Shown: in pieces, positions 9,899-21,696 of the stretch
Layout of the letters: the number at the start of each line of letters is the position of its first letter
Numbering within the stretch: the stretch's first letter is position 1
Source of the DNA: Strongyloides papillosus
Taxonomy: Eukaryota > Nematoda > Chromadorea > Rhabditida > Strongyloididae
Direction: 5' to 3'
Length of the DNA stretch: 64,000 nucleotides
Assembly (NCBI GenBank): GCA_005656395.1
Contig: SRSI01000052.1
Span: 1 to 64,000, forward strand
Position numbers and translations under genes: made by a program
Notes under the pieces: model-generated
The model's input: the letters and a program-made list of their open reading frames with translations, nothing else
Database searches by the model: none
Told to the model about the DNA's origin: nothing

Positions 9899-12628
9899 CT
9901 AACATTCATGAATTGTTTCAAAATTTCCTTGTCTCTTTTTCAACAAAATAGGCAAATTATTGTGTAGTGCATTTATTAATCTATCAAAAGCTGCTTCTGT
10001 TTCATTAAAAAGATAAACTTTATCTAATGTTCTTTTTCCTTCGAAATTCTTTACATAAATATTGGATGTCATTCTAAATACATCTGTATACCAATTGGCT
10101 CTTCTCAAAGTTTGTTTTCTGATTTTACTTTCAGATTTAAAATGATTATTTACATCATTTTGATCATATATTCCTTGAATATTTTCCACAAAGTAATTTA
10201 ATTTAGAAAATGCTTTTGCATTTGTCACTATTGGATACAAATTCTTGTTTTCATAATTTCCACAAAATATTCTTCTAATTCCACTTATTTGGCGATAAAA
10301 TCTAGAATTCCAAATATCATCTTCATTTCTTATAACAATGCTGACTCCATGTATAAGGATTCTATTAGCTTTTGAAATGTAATTCTTTAAGTATACATCG
10401 TATAGTGTTTTGTATGAAAATGTTTCACTTGATGGTAGATTAGAATCAAATCCTGGTGTATCTATTATTGTAAATTTATAACCTAAAATCGTATTGTTAA
10501 ATTCATATGTAACAATATTTTTTGTTGGTTCAACTTCATCTGGAGAATTTACTACAAAACGGAAGTTGCATTCACGACCAACTCCATAAAGTATGTTACA
10601 ATAATTGTTAATGAGAGTTGTTTTTCCTGATCCTTTTGGTCCAAACAGTATTATTTTCTAAAAAGTATAATTTATTGTATTAATTAAATTGTTACTTACT
10701 TTGTCGTTTACTGATTTCTTTTGATTTCCACCAATGGTTATTTTCAATCCTTTAGTATATTTACATACACTTTGAATCATATGTGGTTTCATTAAATAAT
10801 ATCCATTATATTTATGATTAAAATTCATCTTATTATCAATTTGAAATTCAGTAATTTTTTTAATTTCTTTGTAATTTTGTTTATCGATAATATGTCTTTT
10901 TGTTGGAAAACCATATGAAAGGCTTGATTCAATTGATTTTATTGATGCTGCTTTTCTTTTTGGCTTATAAAGTAATGATATATCATTACTATTATGAATA
11001 ATATTATTACCAATAATGGAATGTTTTATCGTCTTACTACTGTCAATAAATTCTTTTGATTTACTTTCAATTGATGCGTAACTTTTAGATTTTGATTGCT
11101 TTGAAATAATAGATGCATCTCTCTTTATTAGATCATCAGAAAGTGTAGAAACATTCGACAAAGAGGAACAATCAACAGAATTTTTCTTTTTGGAGTGAAT
11201 ATTTTTACTATTTTTTGAATTAATTGATGATGTACGTGAATGATTAATTACCTTGTTATCACTACATATTTCACTGTGTTTGCTTAAAGAATTATTTGAA
11301 ACAATGTTTGAAATATCAATTTTTTCATCATGATATACAACTCCAATATTTTTGTTAGACTGTTTAATTGATTCAACGTTTGAAGTAAAACTCTTTTCGT
11401 TATTTATAAGTTGATTAGTAGAATTGTATAGATTTTCATCATCAGCACAGGAAAAGCTTAATCTATCTTCTTTGTTTTCTGAAATTTCTTCATAAAACGT
11501 TGTTGTTATAATATTCTCTTTATGAACCTTCTCAATGTGTGTTTCTTTTGAATTAATAATACTAGTATTATTAACAATATTAGTACTATCAACAATTGAT
11601 TTTACTTGAACATTTTCTTTTTCAAAAGTGGTAGATTCTATATCAATATTTTTATGATCCTCTATATCATAATTATTATTTACATCTTCCGAAAGATTTA
11701 ATTTTTCTTCTCCTACAAGATGTTTTACTGTATTCATAGTGTCTTCAATATTTTCTACAAGATTATCAACACTTTTATTAACATGTTCTTTACATATATT
11801 TTCAGATGAAATATGATTTTGACATTCTGATTCATTATCAGGAATATGATAGCCTAAATATACGTTATCTTCTTCGATAGTCTTAGTATTTTGAATAACA
11901 TGTTCAGAATGACGAATCATAGATTCTTCTTGTAATTCTTTGGAAAGTTCAAGAGTTTCTATATGATTACTATTTGATATTTCAATTGTTTTTTCACTTT
12001 GTTCTAAATGATTTTCGACAATTTCTGTTTGAACTATTTCCCTTGTTATTGATTTAACTTCACTCTTAATGATGGTTTCGAACTCATTAGAAACATGACT
12101 AGTAGTAACTGTTTTATTTTCAGTTGACTCCATTGAACATTCTGATGAAAGATCTAATTGCTTTTCTTGTACTTCTTTTACATAGTCTTCAATATGATTC
12201 TCCATATGATTAATCTCTATTTTTTCTTCAATATTTGATATAACAGAATTAGTTTTTAAAGCCACATCTTCAATTCGAATATTTTCTCTAGAGTTGCAAG
12301 AAACGTAACTTTTAGTGGTACTATTTTTTCGACTACTTTTATTGGAGGATACTTTTTTTGGTGTAGTTGAAGTATTTTCGGCAATGTGATTTTCCTTTTT
12401 AATACTTTCTTTTCTTATAAAATCATCATCTCTAATATCCTTAACTAGGATGTCGATTTCTTCAAGATTTGCAGGTTTAAATTCAAATTTCCGTTTATCC
12501 ATATGCTCATTATAAACTGCATGCATTTCTTTTGAAACTAACTTCTTCTCTTTATCATCTAATCTGGATGCACTTCTCATAGAAATCTCTGTTTTCTTTT
12601 TTATATCCTTTTTCTTTTTTAAACACAT
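9899..12628 (-). CDS. Long low-complexity protein with C-terminal P-loop GTPase-like domain (copy B)
   Basis: Two exons: 12628-10700 and 10657-9899, separated by a 42-nt intron (GTAAGTAAC to TTTTTAG), giving 895 aa. Residues 1-620 are Ser/Glu/Asn/Lys-rich and probably disordered, with heptad-like stretches and many HIE and NHI elements. The GTPase-like domain starts at the splice junction: GLKITIGG, then KIILFGPKGSGKTT at about 644-657, FVVNSPDE, then IIDTPGFDS near 710, and RQISGIRRI. These align colinearly with copy A (KKIVIGG, TILLFGLPNSGKTS, IIDTPGCSG, HQINGLKKI), which has no intron at that position. G4 is not canonical (the strand reads YPIVTNAK). N-terminal regions of A and B do not align well, so the constraint lies on the GTPase part. 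Role unknown; possibly a nucleotide-dependent scaffold. Confidence 0.75.
10658..10699 (-). other. 42-nt intron placed just before the P-loop
   Basis: Minus-strand donor GTAAGTAAC and acceptor ACTTTTTAG delimit a 42-nt phase-0 intron. Reading through it gives a stop, whereas splicing restores a junction colinear with the intronless paralogue A. Confidence 0.8.
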
Positions 12629-12825
12629 AGTTATTTTAAAAAAAACCCTACAATATTAAAGTATAGAAAAATTAAATGAATGTATTATAATGAATGATAA
12701 AAATACAACGAATATATTTAAGTTTGATACCAACTCAACATGAGAGAACAATGATTAAAAATTGACTTTGATCTGCTTTAAGAATTTAAAGAATACTGTG
12801 TTTTACTACAAATATTTGAAGTAGT
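12629..12825. other. Short upstream spacer of GTPase copy B
   Basis: AT-rich sequence upstream of ATG 12628. No clear TATA box or acceptor was identified. Confidence 0.4.
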
Positions 12826-13151
12826 CTTCCAATTTGCTGATAAGAGGAAAAAAGATAAAAAAAATTTAACTGATGATATTATTGAATTCCCTAAAAGCGA
12901 TGTAATTAAGTAGATTAAATTTGATACTAATAACTTTTCGTTTTATTTTATGATTGATAAAAATGACGATTATATAAAAAAAAAAATTCATCACTCAAGT
13001 AAAAGTAACATATTAGAACTATTTAGAATTGTTATATAGTTCCAAATTTATTTTGTTTTCATCCTGATAGAAAATATTTTAGTACAATCCACTTTATTGA
13101 ATCAGAAGAGAAAATTAAACACTTTAAAGTTAGTAATAAAAAAATGAAAAT
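12826..13151 (+). pseudogene. Decayed coding fragment, unknown family
   Basis: A plus-strand frame from about 12826 reads FEVVFQFADKRKKDK, TDDIIEFPKSDVIK, an in-frame TAG, then IKFDTNNFSFYFMIDKNDD and SKSNILELFRIVI before a second TAG near 13037. In another frame PNLFCFHPDRKYFSTIHF and IESEEKIKHFKVSN continue to about 13151. The charged, mixed composition differs from random AT-rich translations. Two stops and a frame change suggest an old pseudogene. I do not recognise the family. Confidence 0.35.
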
Positions 13152-13927
13152 GTCGATTATTATTATTTAATAAACGTCAGTTTATTAAAATATAAAATAA
13201 AGTTTAAATATATTATCAATTTTATAAATAAAATAATAAATATATCATTTATAACAATTACGCATTAAATATGTTTCAGAATTTTTTTATAAATTAATAA
13301 CAATTTTTATCCAATAATAAATGGAATAAAGTATTTTATATCTTCAATTACAAAAATTTACTTCTTTATTATGCATGTTTACTTTTCTAACTTTATATCA
13401 ACTATTATGATATGACTAATTTTTATATTATCTTTTTTCTAAATTAAGATATTATACTTGCTACTATATTAGGTAAAGTATTAAAAAATGCTAATTGTAT
13501 TAATCTAGTATTTTAAAACCAATTAATCAATCCATAATACTTACTTATTCATTAAAGATAATTATTTATATTTAAGATTAAAGAACAATTAACAACCAAA
13601 TTGATTTTTTGTTCCATAAATAATAAAATCTAATGCTGATAAGATCTCCTTTAATAAGGTAATGAAAAATTTGATTGGACTATTAAATTTATAGTGCTCA
13701 ACATAAAAATTACACATTTTCCGATCGAACAAAGTGTCAAAAAATTTTACTAATCAGTTTTAAATAAAATTTAATTACAAAAATTACATTATATACAATG
13801 GTTTGTAAAAAAAATAGAGATCGGAATTTCGATAGTTATCTTTTCCATGTAATTAAATAGTGAGTTATAATGATGATAAAAATAAACGTAAAATTATGAA
13901 CAATAATTTAGTGCCTTTTAATAAAGT
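13152..13927. other. Intergenic, nothing recognised
   Basis: AT-rich spacer downstream of RAD50 on the minus strand. It should contain the RAD50 3'UTR and polyadenylation signal; no gene was recognised. Confidence 0.5.
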
Positions 13928-16900
13928 TTATTCAATACTTGAATGGGCTGTTATTCTTGATGTTCCATCGTTTTCTTTTCTAAGCTGATAAACATACTCT
14001 GGTTTAAAATTTCTATACAACAAATGAGTAAGTTGGATGTCATGAGTAATGACAATAAGTTGGAAATTGCTAAAATTCTTTGATACTCTACATGAATTAG
14101 CCCATGATTCCTCTAAATCCATTCTTTCTTCAATACAACAATCGTCTTTTGGTTCTGATGGAAGACCATTCATTCTATAAGATACTAAATCTCTCAACAT
14201 GTCAGCAATATTTTCAACTTTATTTACATCTAAGTTAGTTGTAGGTTCATCAAGGGCAATAATAGGACAATGACAACAAAAAACTTCACACAATGCAATT
14301 CTTATAAGAATTGATGCTAACATTTTCTGTCCTGCACTACACCTGTCTCTCATCTCAATTTCATTTCCATCTACAACCATTACAACTGCATAATCGTAAG
14401 ATTTTCTTTTGTCACCAGTTGAACTCATCGGTTTTGATCTTATTTTTATAAATTCTATATCATTTCCCGTGTAGACTTTTTTCCATAATTCACACAAAGA
14501 TAAATTTATCTCTTTCATTTTATCTTCATGGAACTTAATTATTGAATTATCGAGAACTTTCTGACATAAACTGAGGTCTTTGATCGTTTTTCGTAGAATA
14601 GTTTTTCTTATTGCCTTTTCACGCAAATTCTTCTCAGCATCACAGTATTTCACTTCATTTAGGGTACGATCTAATTCTCCTATTCGCTTTTCTATTTCTT
14701 TTAATTCTCCTCTCTTTGAACTTATTTCGACAGCCGTTCTTGCTATCTGGTTATTTATATTATTCTCTTCATCAATAATTTTATCTTTAGATTCTTTTCT
14801 ATATTGATTTGCTAGAATTTTCCTTTCTAATTCATGTAATTCATCTTTGAGATTTAAAATATTAAGCTGCTGTTGCTTAGTTAGTAGAAGATCTTTTTGT
14901 CTATCTAGTAGTAAAAGTTTGTCTTTTAAATTAACTTTCAAGAGTTCGAGAGATTTAATTTTCTCATTAATCTCATTAAGTTCACTAGCCAACTGATCTG
15001 GTGGTAAGGAAGATTTTAATATTTTTTCCAATTCAACTATAGCTTTTTCTTTGTTTTCTAAGATTTCAACATCGTTACCAAGTTTAAGAAGTTTTTTTGA
15101 AGCAGTAGATTCAATTTGATACAACTCCTTTTCAGTTTCTTCAATTTTCATTCGACTGTTGGCATTTTTTACTTCCAAATCAGGCATTTGTGCGACTAAG
15201 TTTTGGTATTCGGAGTTTAAATCTTCTAGTTTGCCTTTTAAATTATCTATTTTTTCTTTTAATAGAGAAATTTCTTGAGTTGATTTCAATGTTTCCAGTT
15301 GTTTTTTTGTTAAATGTTGGATTTCTTCAATTAAATTGTTTTTCTTTTGGTTAGCAGTATTTATTTGCGAAATATGATTTTTTAATCTTTCCAATTCTTG
15401 AAATAGTTGTGACAATTTCTCCTCTATGAATTGAACAGTACATTCTTCTCGTAATTCTATTAAAGAGATCACTTCAGGCGTTGGATTAACTAATGTCTTC
15501 TTGACAATATCATTGACTTTCGAAGTTAATTCTTGGCAGGATTCAAAAAGTTTATCCAGTTCAACTGCCTTACATTCATATTGTTTCATATTATTTAATT
15601 TTTCATTCAAGTTATTGATCTCATTATCGAGTAATACGGCATCTTCTAAATACTTATTTTTCTCTTTATTTGCTTCATCTATTAGTTTCTGCTGTTTTGG
15701 TATTTCTTGAAATTGAAGACTATTAAATTTATCATTCAAATCATTTGCTCTTTTCAAACTTTTGAGAATAGTCTCATTGCTGCATAATTCCTTTTTTAGT
15801 TGTTCAAGTTCATCAGGAGAATTATTAACTTTACCAATAAGTTCCTTTTCAAGTATGATCCTACTATTTTCAAATTGAAATTCACTTTTGCAAAGTGGAC
15901 AAGATTGACAGTTCTCTATTTCTCCTAACCAATTTTCATATACCATTTTAGATCCTTCAATTAAGTTTATTTTCTTCTGTATATTTTCGATATTTTGCTC
16001 GGTAAATACAATATCTTTAACAATATCTATTCCATTAGGAAGGAGATCTTGTAATTCTTGCCTGTAGTTCTTTGATTCCTCGGTATATTTTTTGTATATA
16101 GCCTCATGTGCAGCACATCGTTTATCGGATTCATTCAAGTAAATAGCAATATCTTTCCTTAATTTCTCTTTATCTTTTATTTCATTTTCGCATATTACAA
16201 TGCTCTCTTTCATATTTTTATACAGTTTTCCATAAACAAAGTGATTTCCTAGAATTTCTTCGAAACCTTTCTTACATTCAGATAGTTTAAGTTCAAATTC
16301 CTTATTTTTAGAAGCTTGTACCTCTAGACAGTCTTTTAGGATTTTTAAATTTTCAATGGCATCTTCAACCACTCTTTTATCTTCGAGAACACAGTCAATG
16401 TTGCTGATCTCCTTTTGACTAATAGAGTCTAACTCCTTTTGCTTCTCATTAATTCGAGAATTTAGCTCAACTGTTCCTTCCATTGAACCTTTAAGTAATT
16501 GGATGCTCGTTTCAGCACTTCTCAATTCATTTTCTTTGTCAATCTTAGTTTTAGCAATTTGGTTAATTGAATTCGTGGTTTTTAAAAGATCAAGTTGATT
16601 AATACTATATTCTTCTTTTAGTTTCCTCAATACTTCTTCCTTTGAGTTTTTGTAGTTAGCACTTTCAATGGTCCAACTATTCATAAGAGAATTGAGACAT
16701 TCGATTTCATTTACGTAATTTTCTCTGCAAATGTTATTTTCTACCACAATTTTATCCCAAATGGCAGTTTTTTCGGACTTCAGATCATTGAGTTTTTTTA
16801 TATTATCATCCATATCTTTCATACATTTTTTTACTTCTTCATAACGATCTTTATTCTTGGCTATTTCAATTTCGATATTTCCGTCGTCATTCATAATTTT

Positions 16901-17951
16901 ACTTCTAGTATTATCAATATTATTATAGTCTGTTTGGACAGATAATTGCTCTATTTCCTCTAGTAATTTTTCTTTACCGCCATCATAAACTTCGACTGAC
17001 GGTAAATCATCAATTTGCTTTGTTAACATTGTCCTTCTAGCATTTAGATCAATTATTTCTCTTTCTTTGTTTTCAATTGCCTTTCTTTGCTCTCTTACGG
17101 CAATTAATCTATTCTGGAGACATTTATTTTCACTTTCAATGTTACCAATCTCTATAATAAGGTTTTTTTTGTTGTCCTTGTATTTGTAGGAATCATTTAG
17201 AATCTTTATATATTCTGCCCTATTATTCACAAGGTGGGGTAGTTCAGCATCGATGATTTTTACCGAAGTTTCATATTCTCTTCCCAATTTTTTAAAATGT
17301 TCTACTGCTTTAACATATTTTGCAACCTCGAAAATTTCGTCAAACTTGGCTTTTAATTCTTTAGGCTCACCTAGTGGCCAGCAAGAGTCTTCTTGGTGAC
17401 AAAAGATAACATTTTCTAAAATTGCTTTTGAAACTCCAAGATGCCTTAACATCTCTTTGTTACAATCTGCTACCTTTGATGAAATACTATTTTCTCTTCC
17501 ATCTTTGTCTACAACTGCTAATGTAAAGTCATCCGACTTGGTAGTGGTTTTGTCGCCTTTTACACTGGCATTCATACGTTTCGTAACTGTACATCTTTGC
17601 CCAAAAGCATTTTCAAATTCTAGTTGAACAAGGGCATCTACTCTCTTTTTTTGAGCCAGCTATAACGCAATTACATAATTATACAATTTTTTAGAAATAA
17701 AACATACCAAATTATTGTGTATAAATGCTTGCATCTTTCCTGAAGGTAATGCTCCCGTTGTAATAAATTTAAGAGCCTCAATGAGTGTCTTAAAAAAATA
17801 TATTAAAAAAAATATTGAGAAGTAGACTTACGGTTTTTCCTGTTCCATTTTCTCCTTGTATTAGAGTTAAGGGATCCAAGAAGTTTATTACTTCTGGTTC
17901 TTGGCCGACACTTCGGATTCCTTGGATCTTCAGACCAATAAAGCGTACCAT
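13928..17951 (-). CDS. rad-50: DNA double-strand break repair ATPase RAD50
   Basis: Three exons: 17951-17832, 17788-17708 and 17659-13928, with introns of 43 and 48 nt, giving 1310 aa, essentially the usual RAD50 length. RAD50 is the SMC-like ATPase of the MRE11-RAD50(-NBS1) complex that senses, tethers and processes DNA ends in the nucleus. Visible motifs: Walker A GENGTGKTT at 33-41, where intron 1 falls between GKT and T; Q-loop region CHQEDSCWPLGEP; two long coiled coils; zinc-hook CPLC at about 654-657, exactly mid-protein; ABC signature RCSAGQKMLAS; and Walker B with D-loop IIALDEPTTNLD near 1199, then VITHD. Walker A has Glu where RAD50 usually has Pro (GPNGAGKT), a conservative oddity. 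A TTTATTTCAG acceptor lies 15 bases before the ATG and suggests spliced-leader addition. Confidence 0.97.
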
Positions 17952-19379
17952 TCGTAAGTTAGTTAATCTGAAATAAATATTAAGATTTTATTGGGTATGT
18001 TCATTATAACATATAACAAGATAATAATATACGAAAAAGATATGAAAAGGCGAAAAGAGAAACACGTAATATGATTGAAATGTACTTGTGAACATCTTCA
18101 TTACTACTTTTATAGTTTTTTTATATGCAAAAGACTAGTAGAGTCAAACATGTGGCCATACGTTTTGGTCATTTTGTTACTGTTAAAAACAATTTAAAAT
18201 AAAATGATGACAAAAATAAAAAGTCTGTTTAAACAAATCAAGGCTGTAAAATGTAAAATTAAGAAAAATGTAATAAAATCACAATAGTTATACACTCATT
18301 TTTCACTAAATATAACTTTTACCATAAATCCTTGTTTTTCATTGAAAATAATTTAAATTAAATACTAGAAAGAATATAAACTACCGAGAACATTAACTTT
18401 TTAATAAAAGTTATAAAACTAAAATTTGGTTTTGTCTTCTAAATTGATAAAAATTGTTTAAAGATTACTTTTAAATGTTACTTCAACACAAACATTTTCT
18501 TTGAATAACAATGAAAATCTGGCGGTATTTTATAAATTTGATTGGAAAAAGGTACATTAAATTATCATCGTTTCAAATATGATAAATAGCAGTATTGGGA
18601 TTTTTTACGTTAAATTTTAGACTTCTTATTTATGTTTCTCGTAAGAATAATCTGCTTTTATTACCGCATATTATTCATAAATTTATTGTTAAAAATAACT
18701 AGTGATTCTAATTGCAGAATGCGATTAAATTTTTTAGTTATTTAATATTTAAATCTGGCTAGTAATTACGGTTACATGATGTCCAGAGAGTACCAATATA
18801 ATTTTAGGTTTAAATAAATTATTTAATTTATGGTTTAATACTCATTTTGTAGCTAACACGTCTGAATCAATTTAGTAGATACCATAAGTTATAATAATCA
18901 TACTATGAATTATTGGAATTTTGTGTGATTTTTGTTGTAAACTAGAATTTACTACTATTTAATTGAGACTTTTTTCTGAGGTTAATATTGAAATAAAAAA
19001 TAAGAAGAATATTTAAGGTACCCTTCCAATTAACAGTATTTTATATAACCAATATCTTTTTTTCTCCAGTGAAGTTTAAATATCATAATAAATAAAAATT
19101 TAAATATTATTGTATTTATCTACAAAAGTTTTAATTGTCTATTTACAAATAAGCAATAAATCATGTTAATTCCAATAAGAGAAATTTTAAATTATGAAAA
19201 AATAAAAAGGACTCTAGAAATAATTATATAACATATAAAAAAAATTTATAAATTGAATATAGTTCATTGTAGCATTTTTAGTACATTTTTAAATTTTGAA
19301 GAATATTATTTTTAATATAATTAGTAACGGTAAAGTGAATTGGAATAATTTTAGTTAGTTGCAAATCAAATGATCCTGA
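17952..19379. other. Intergenic between RAD50 and kinase
   Basis: About 1.4 kb AT-rich spacer with the RAD50 promoter side at its left and the kinase 3' end at its right. No coding-like frame or RNA gene recognised. Confidence 0.5.
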
Positions 19380-20612
19380 TTAATCAGAGATAAAATCGTT
19401 TTTCATTATTTTAACAATTTCTTCAAATGATAAACGATCACAAGGTTTTTGTTCAAGGCACTTTACAAATACATCCTTGACAGTTGGTGGCGATTCATTA
19501 TTAATTTCTAAAGGACGTACTCCAGATAAGATTGCTTTTCTTATCTGAGGAAATGTTAAACCATTGTATGGTGGAGAAGAACAACGATTCATTATTTCAT
19601 ATAATGTAACACCATATGCCCATATATCAGATTCTTTTGTATATTCCTCTTGGCGTAATGCTTCAGGTGGTATATGTCTAAGAGGAACATTCATCTTTTT
19701 ATTTAATTTAACTTTGCTTTCATTAATAACTGATAAACCAAAATCGCTAATTTTACCAATATTTGATTTACCCAATAAACAATTTCTCGCTGCTATATCT
19801 CGATGAATTATATTTTTTGAATGTAGGTATTCTAAACCACAAGCAATATCAAAGGCAAATTTGTGTGGTATTTTTATATCACAATCTTTGTGTTCCTTTA
19901 ACCACTCGAGCATTCCTCCATTTTCGGCTAACTCCATTATTATCATAACAGGTTCATTCATTGCTGCAATGCCATAAAGTTTAATACAATTCGGATGGTC
20001 AAATGTCTTCATAATTTTAGCTTCCTTAAAAAAAGTTGCTCTGTGTAGTTTTGTAATTCCTTCATTTTTTAACGTCTTTATTGCACAAACTTTACTTTCA
20101 CCACTGACAGTTCTATATACTCCTGAATATACTTCTCCAAAATTTCCTTTACCCATTTGTTTACTTCTTGTGACATGCTCATGAAGAATGTACAGAGGGA
20201 ATCTTGGAATGTATCTTTTAATAATAGTTCCATCACTCATTATGGGTTTTTGTGATTCAATGTAGGTGTCAAGTAGCTTTTTAATCTGAGGCATTTTCAA
20301 CGTTTTCTTGAAATACCATAGTCCATCATGATATCTTATTTTGATGTGTTTAATTTTTTCATGTAAAACTGTACATACAAGATGTCGTTTTCCATCGACT
20401 TCAGAAAGTCGTACTGCGAAATCTCCGTCTTTTTCTAGTAATTCAGATATTTCATCTCTTGGATAAAGCCCATGATACCATGGACATTCTGAAAGTTCTT
20501 TAACAACAACTCCAAAATCGATATTGTCATCACTTTTTAATGATAATGTGTGTTTCGGCTGATTGTCGTTACGACTCTTTATTTTTTTATAAATAGAATC
20601 AAATGATTCCAT
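19380..20612 (-). CDS. Fer-like non-receptor tyrosine kinase (SH2 + kinase)
   Basis: Single exon, 410 aa, ATG 20612. SH2 domain at about 45-122 begins WYHGLYPRDE and has the phosphotyrosine-binding Arg in FAVRLS (R68). The kinase domain spans about 148-405: Gly loop GKGNFGEVY, Lys in VCAIKTLK (K179), catalytic HRDIAARN and DFGLS (D290), and ESDIWAYGVTLYEI. The HRDIAARN loop identifies a tyrosine kinase. The short N-terminus without an F-BAR domain matches the compact SH2-kinase form that is greatly expanded in nematodes, many of them sperm-expressed. Oddities: the activation segment between DFG and the PEAL motif has no tyrosine, and the usual RWxAPE reads RHIPPEAL, so autophosphorylation control may be lost. 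The protein lacks an anchor and is probably cytosolic. It should be catalytically competent because all core residues are present. Confidence 0.93.
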   Translation of the reverse strand: MESFDSIYKKIKSRNDNQPKHTLSLKSDDNIDFGVVVKELSECPWYHGLYPRDEISELLEKDGDFAVRLSEVDGKRHLVCTVLHEKIKHIKIRYHDGLWYFKKTLKMPQIKKLLDTYIESQKPIMSDGTIIKRYIPRFPLYILHEHVTRSKQMGKGNFGEVYSGVYRTVSGESKVCAIKTLKNEGITKLHRATFFKEAKIMKTFDHPNCIKLYGIAAMNEPVMIIMELAENGGMLEWLKEHKDCDIKIPHKFAFDIACGLEYLHSKNIIHRDIAARNCLLGKSNIGKISDFGLSVINESKVKLNKKMNVPLRHIPPEALRQEEYTKESDIWAYGVTLYEIMNRCSSPPYNGLTFPQIRKAILSGVRPLEINNESPPTVKDVFVKCLEQKPCDRLSFEEIVKIMKNDFISD

Positions 20613-20836
20613 ATATTACTTCAAAAAATAGTGTGTTTTTATTATTGAAAATTATTTTATTATCATATTCTAGTATAAAATATGAAAAGTATTACAAATT
20701 CAAATTAATTTATATAATATTGTGTAGATTGTTTGGAATATTCATAACTATATATTTTGAATATCATTTATTTTTAGTTAATCAGAGATCAATTCACGAA
20801 TTTTGCGTTTCTAAAATTTACTAAAATAGTATTTTA

Positions 20837-21335
20837 TTAAATAATTACCTCTTCCTTATCTAAGAATTCCTTTATTTCATTAAAATTTACACAATTAGCC
20901 ATCAATTCTTTATAACTTTCAGTAAAATCATTTGCTTTTTTAAAATCTAATTTTTCAATTGACTCATCTACATTTTGAAGTACTTTGTGTACTGCAATTT
21001 TATTTTTTTCTAGTAATTGGATGTTCTGCTTAAAAATATCAGCTTCAATAAATTGTTCATCATATATCAATTCCTCCATCTTGTTAACTAAGATATCTTG
21101 TAACAAGTCAATATTTTTTATACGTCTTTTAGTCTTTTCGCTCATTTTTACTATATCCTTTTCCGAAGAAGGATTTCCTTCCATAGTTGTATTTTTTGTT
21201 TCTATATTTGAATTTTTTAATAAATTATTAATCAAAATAAAACTTACGATTGCAAATCTTACAATTTTTACACTGATTATTACCCATATCAATAAATGAA
21301 TCATTAGAATCTGAATCAGAGCTTGAAAATACCAT
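20837..21335 (-). CDS. Small CxxC / UVR-like coiled-coil protein, 150 aa
   Basis: Two exons: 21335-21248 and 21201-20837, joined across a 46-nt intron (GTAAGTTTT to AAATATAG), giving 150 aa. The N-terminus is acidic and Ser-rich (MVFSSSDSDSNDSF), then carries a possible metal-binding cluster CKNCKIC at about 22-28, encoded at the end of exon 1. The remainder is helical: EELIYDEQFIEADIFKQNIQ resembles a UVR motif (paired acidic/aromatic helix found in UvrB/UvrC and ClpC partners), followed by more amphipathic helix. No signal peptide or membrane segment once exon 1 is included; without it the open frame would falsely suggest a hydrophobic N-terminus. Assignment to a family is uncertain and function is unknown. 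Confidence 0.65.
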
Positions 21336-21696
21336 TATTTTATATTTAAATAAGATTAAAAATAACTAAAAACCTTTTTTATATTTTAAGAAAATTTTTT
21401 TTCTGATTGGCAACAAAGTCATAGCAACAAGGAAAATGAATATTATTTTAGAAACATTTATTTTAAAAATATTTTTGTGTTATGTATCTATGGGATAAAA
21501 ATTTGGCAAGTGAAAATCCATTTTATTAATAATTTAAACTCTTGTATCTGTATTATTTATAACATTAACTAATTGAGATGATTCAGATCTGAAATAAGAT
21601 AGTTGTTATGATATAGTATCTCAATTTGGCTTATATTTATTTAGGATAAAGACAAAGGTATATGATTATTGTTTGATGTTACAAAAATTGGCATAA
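21336..21696. other. Short spacer
   Basis: About 360 bp between the CxxC protein gene and the flippase stop. AT-rich; contains the flippase 3'UTR. Nothing else recognised. Confidence 0.5.
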
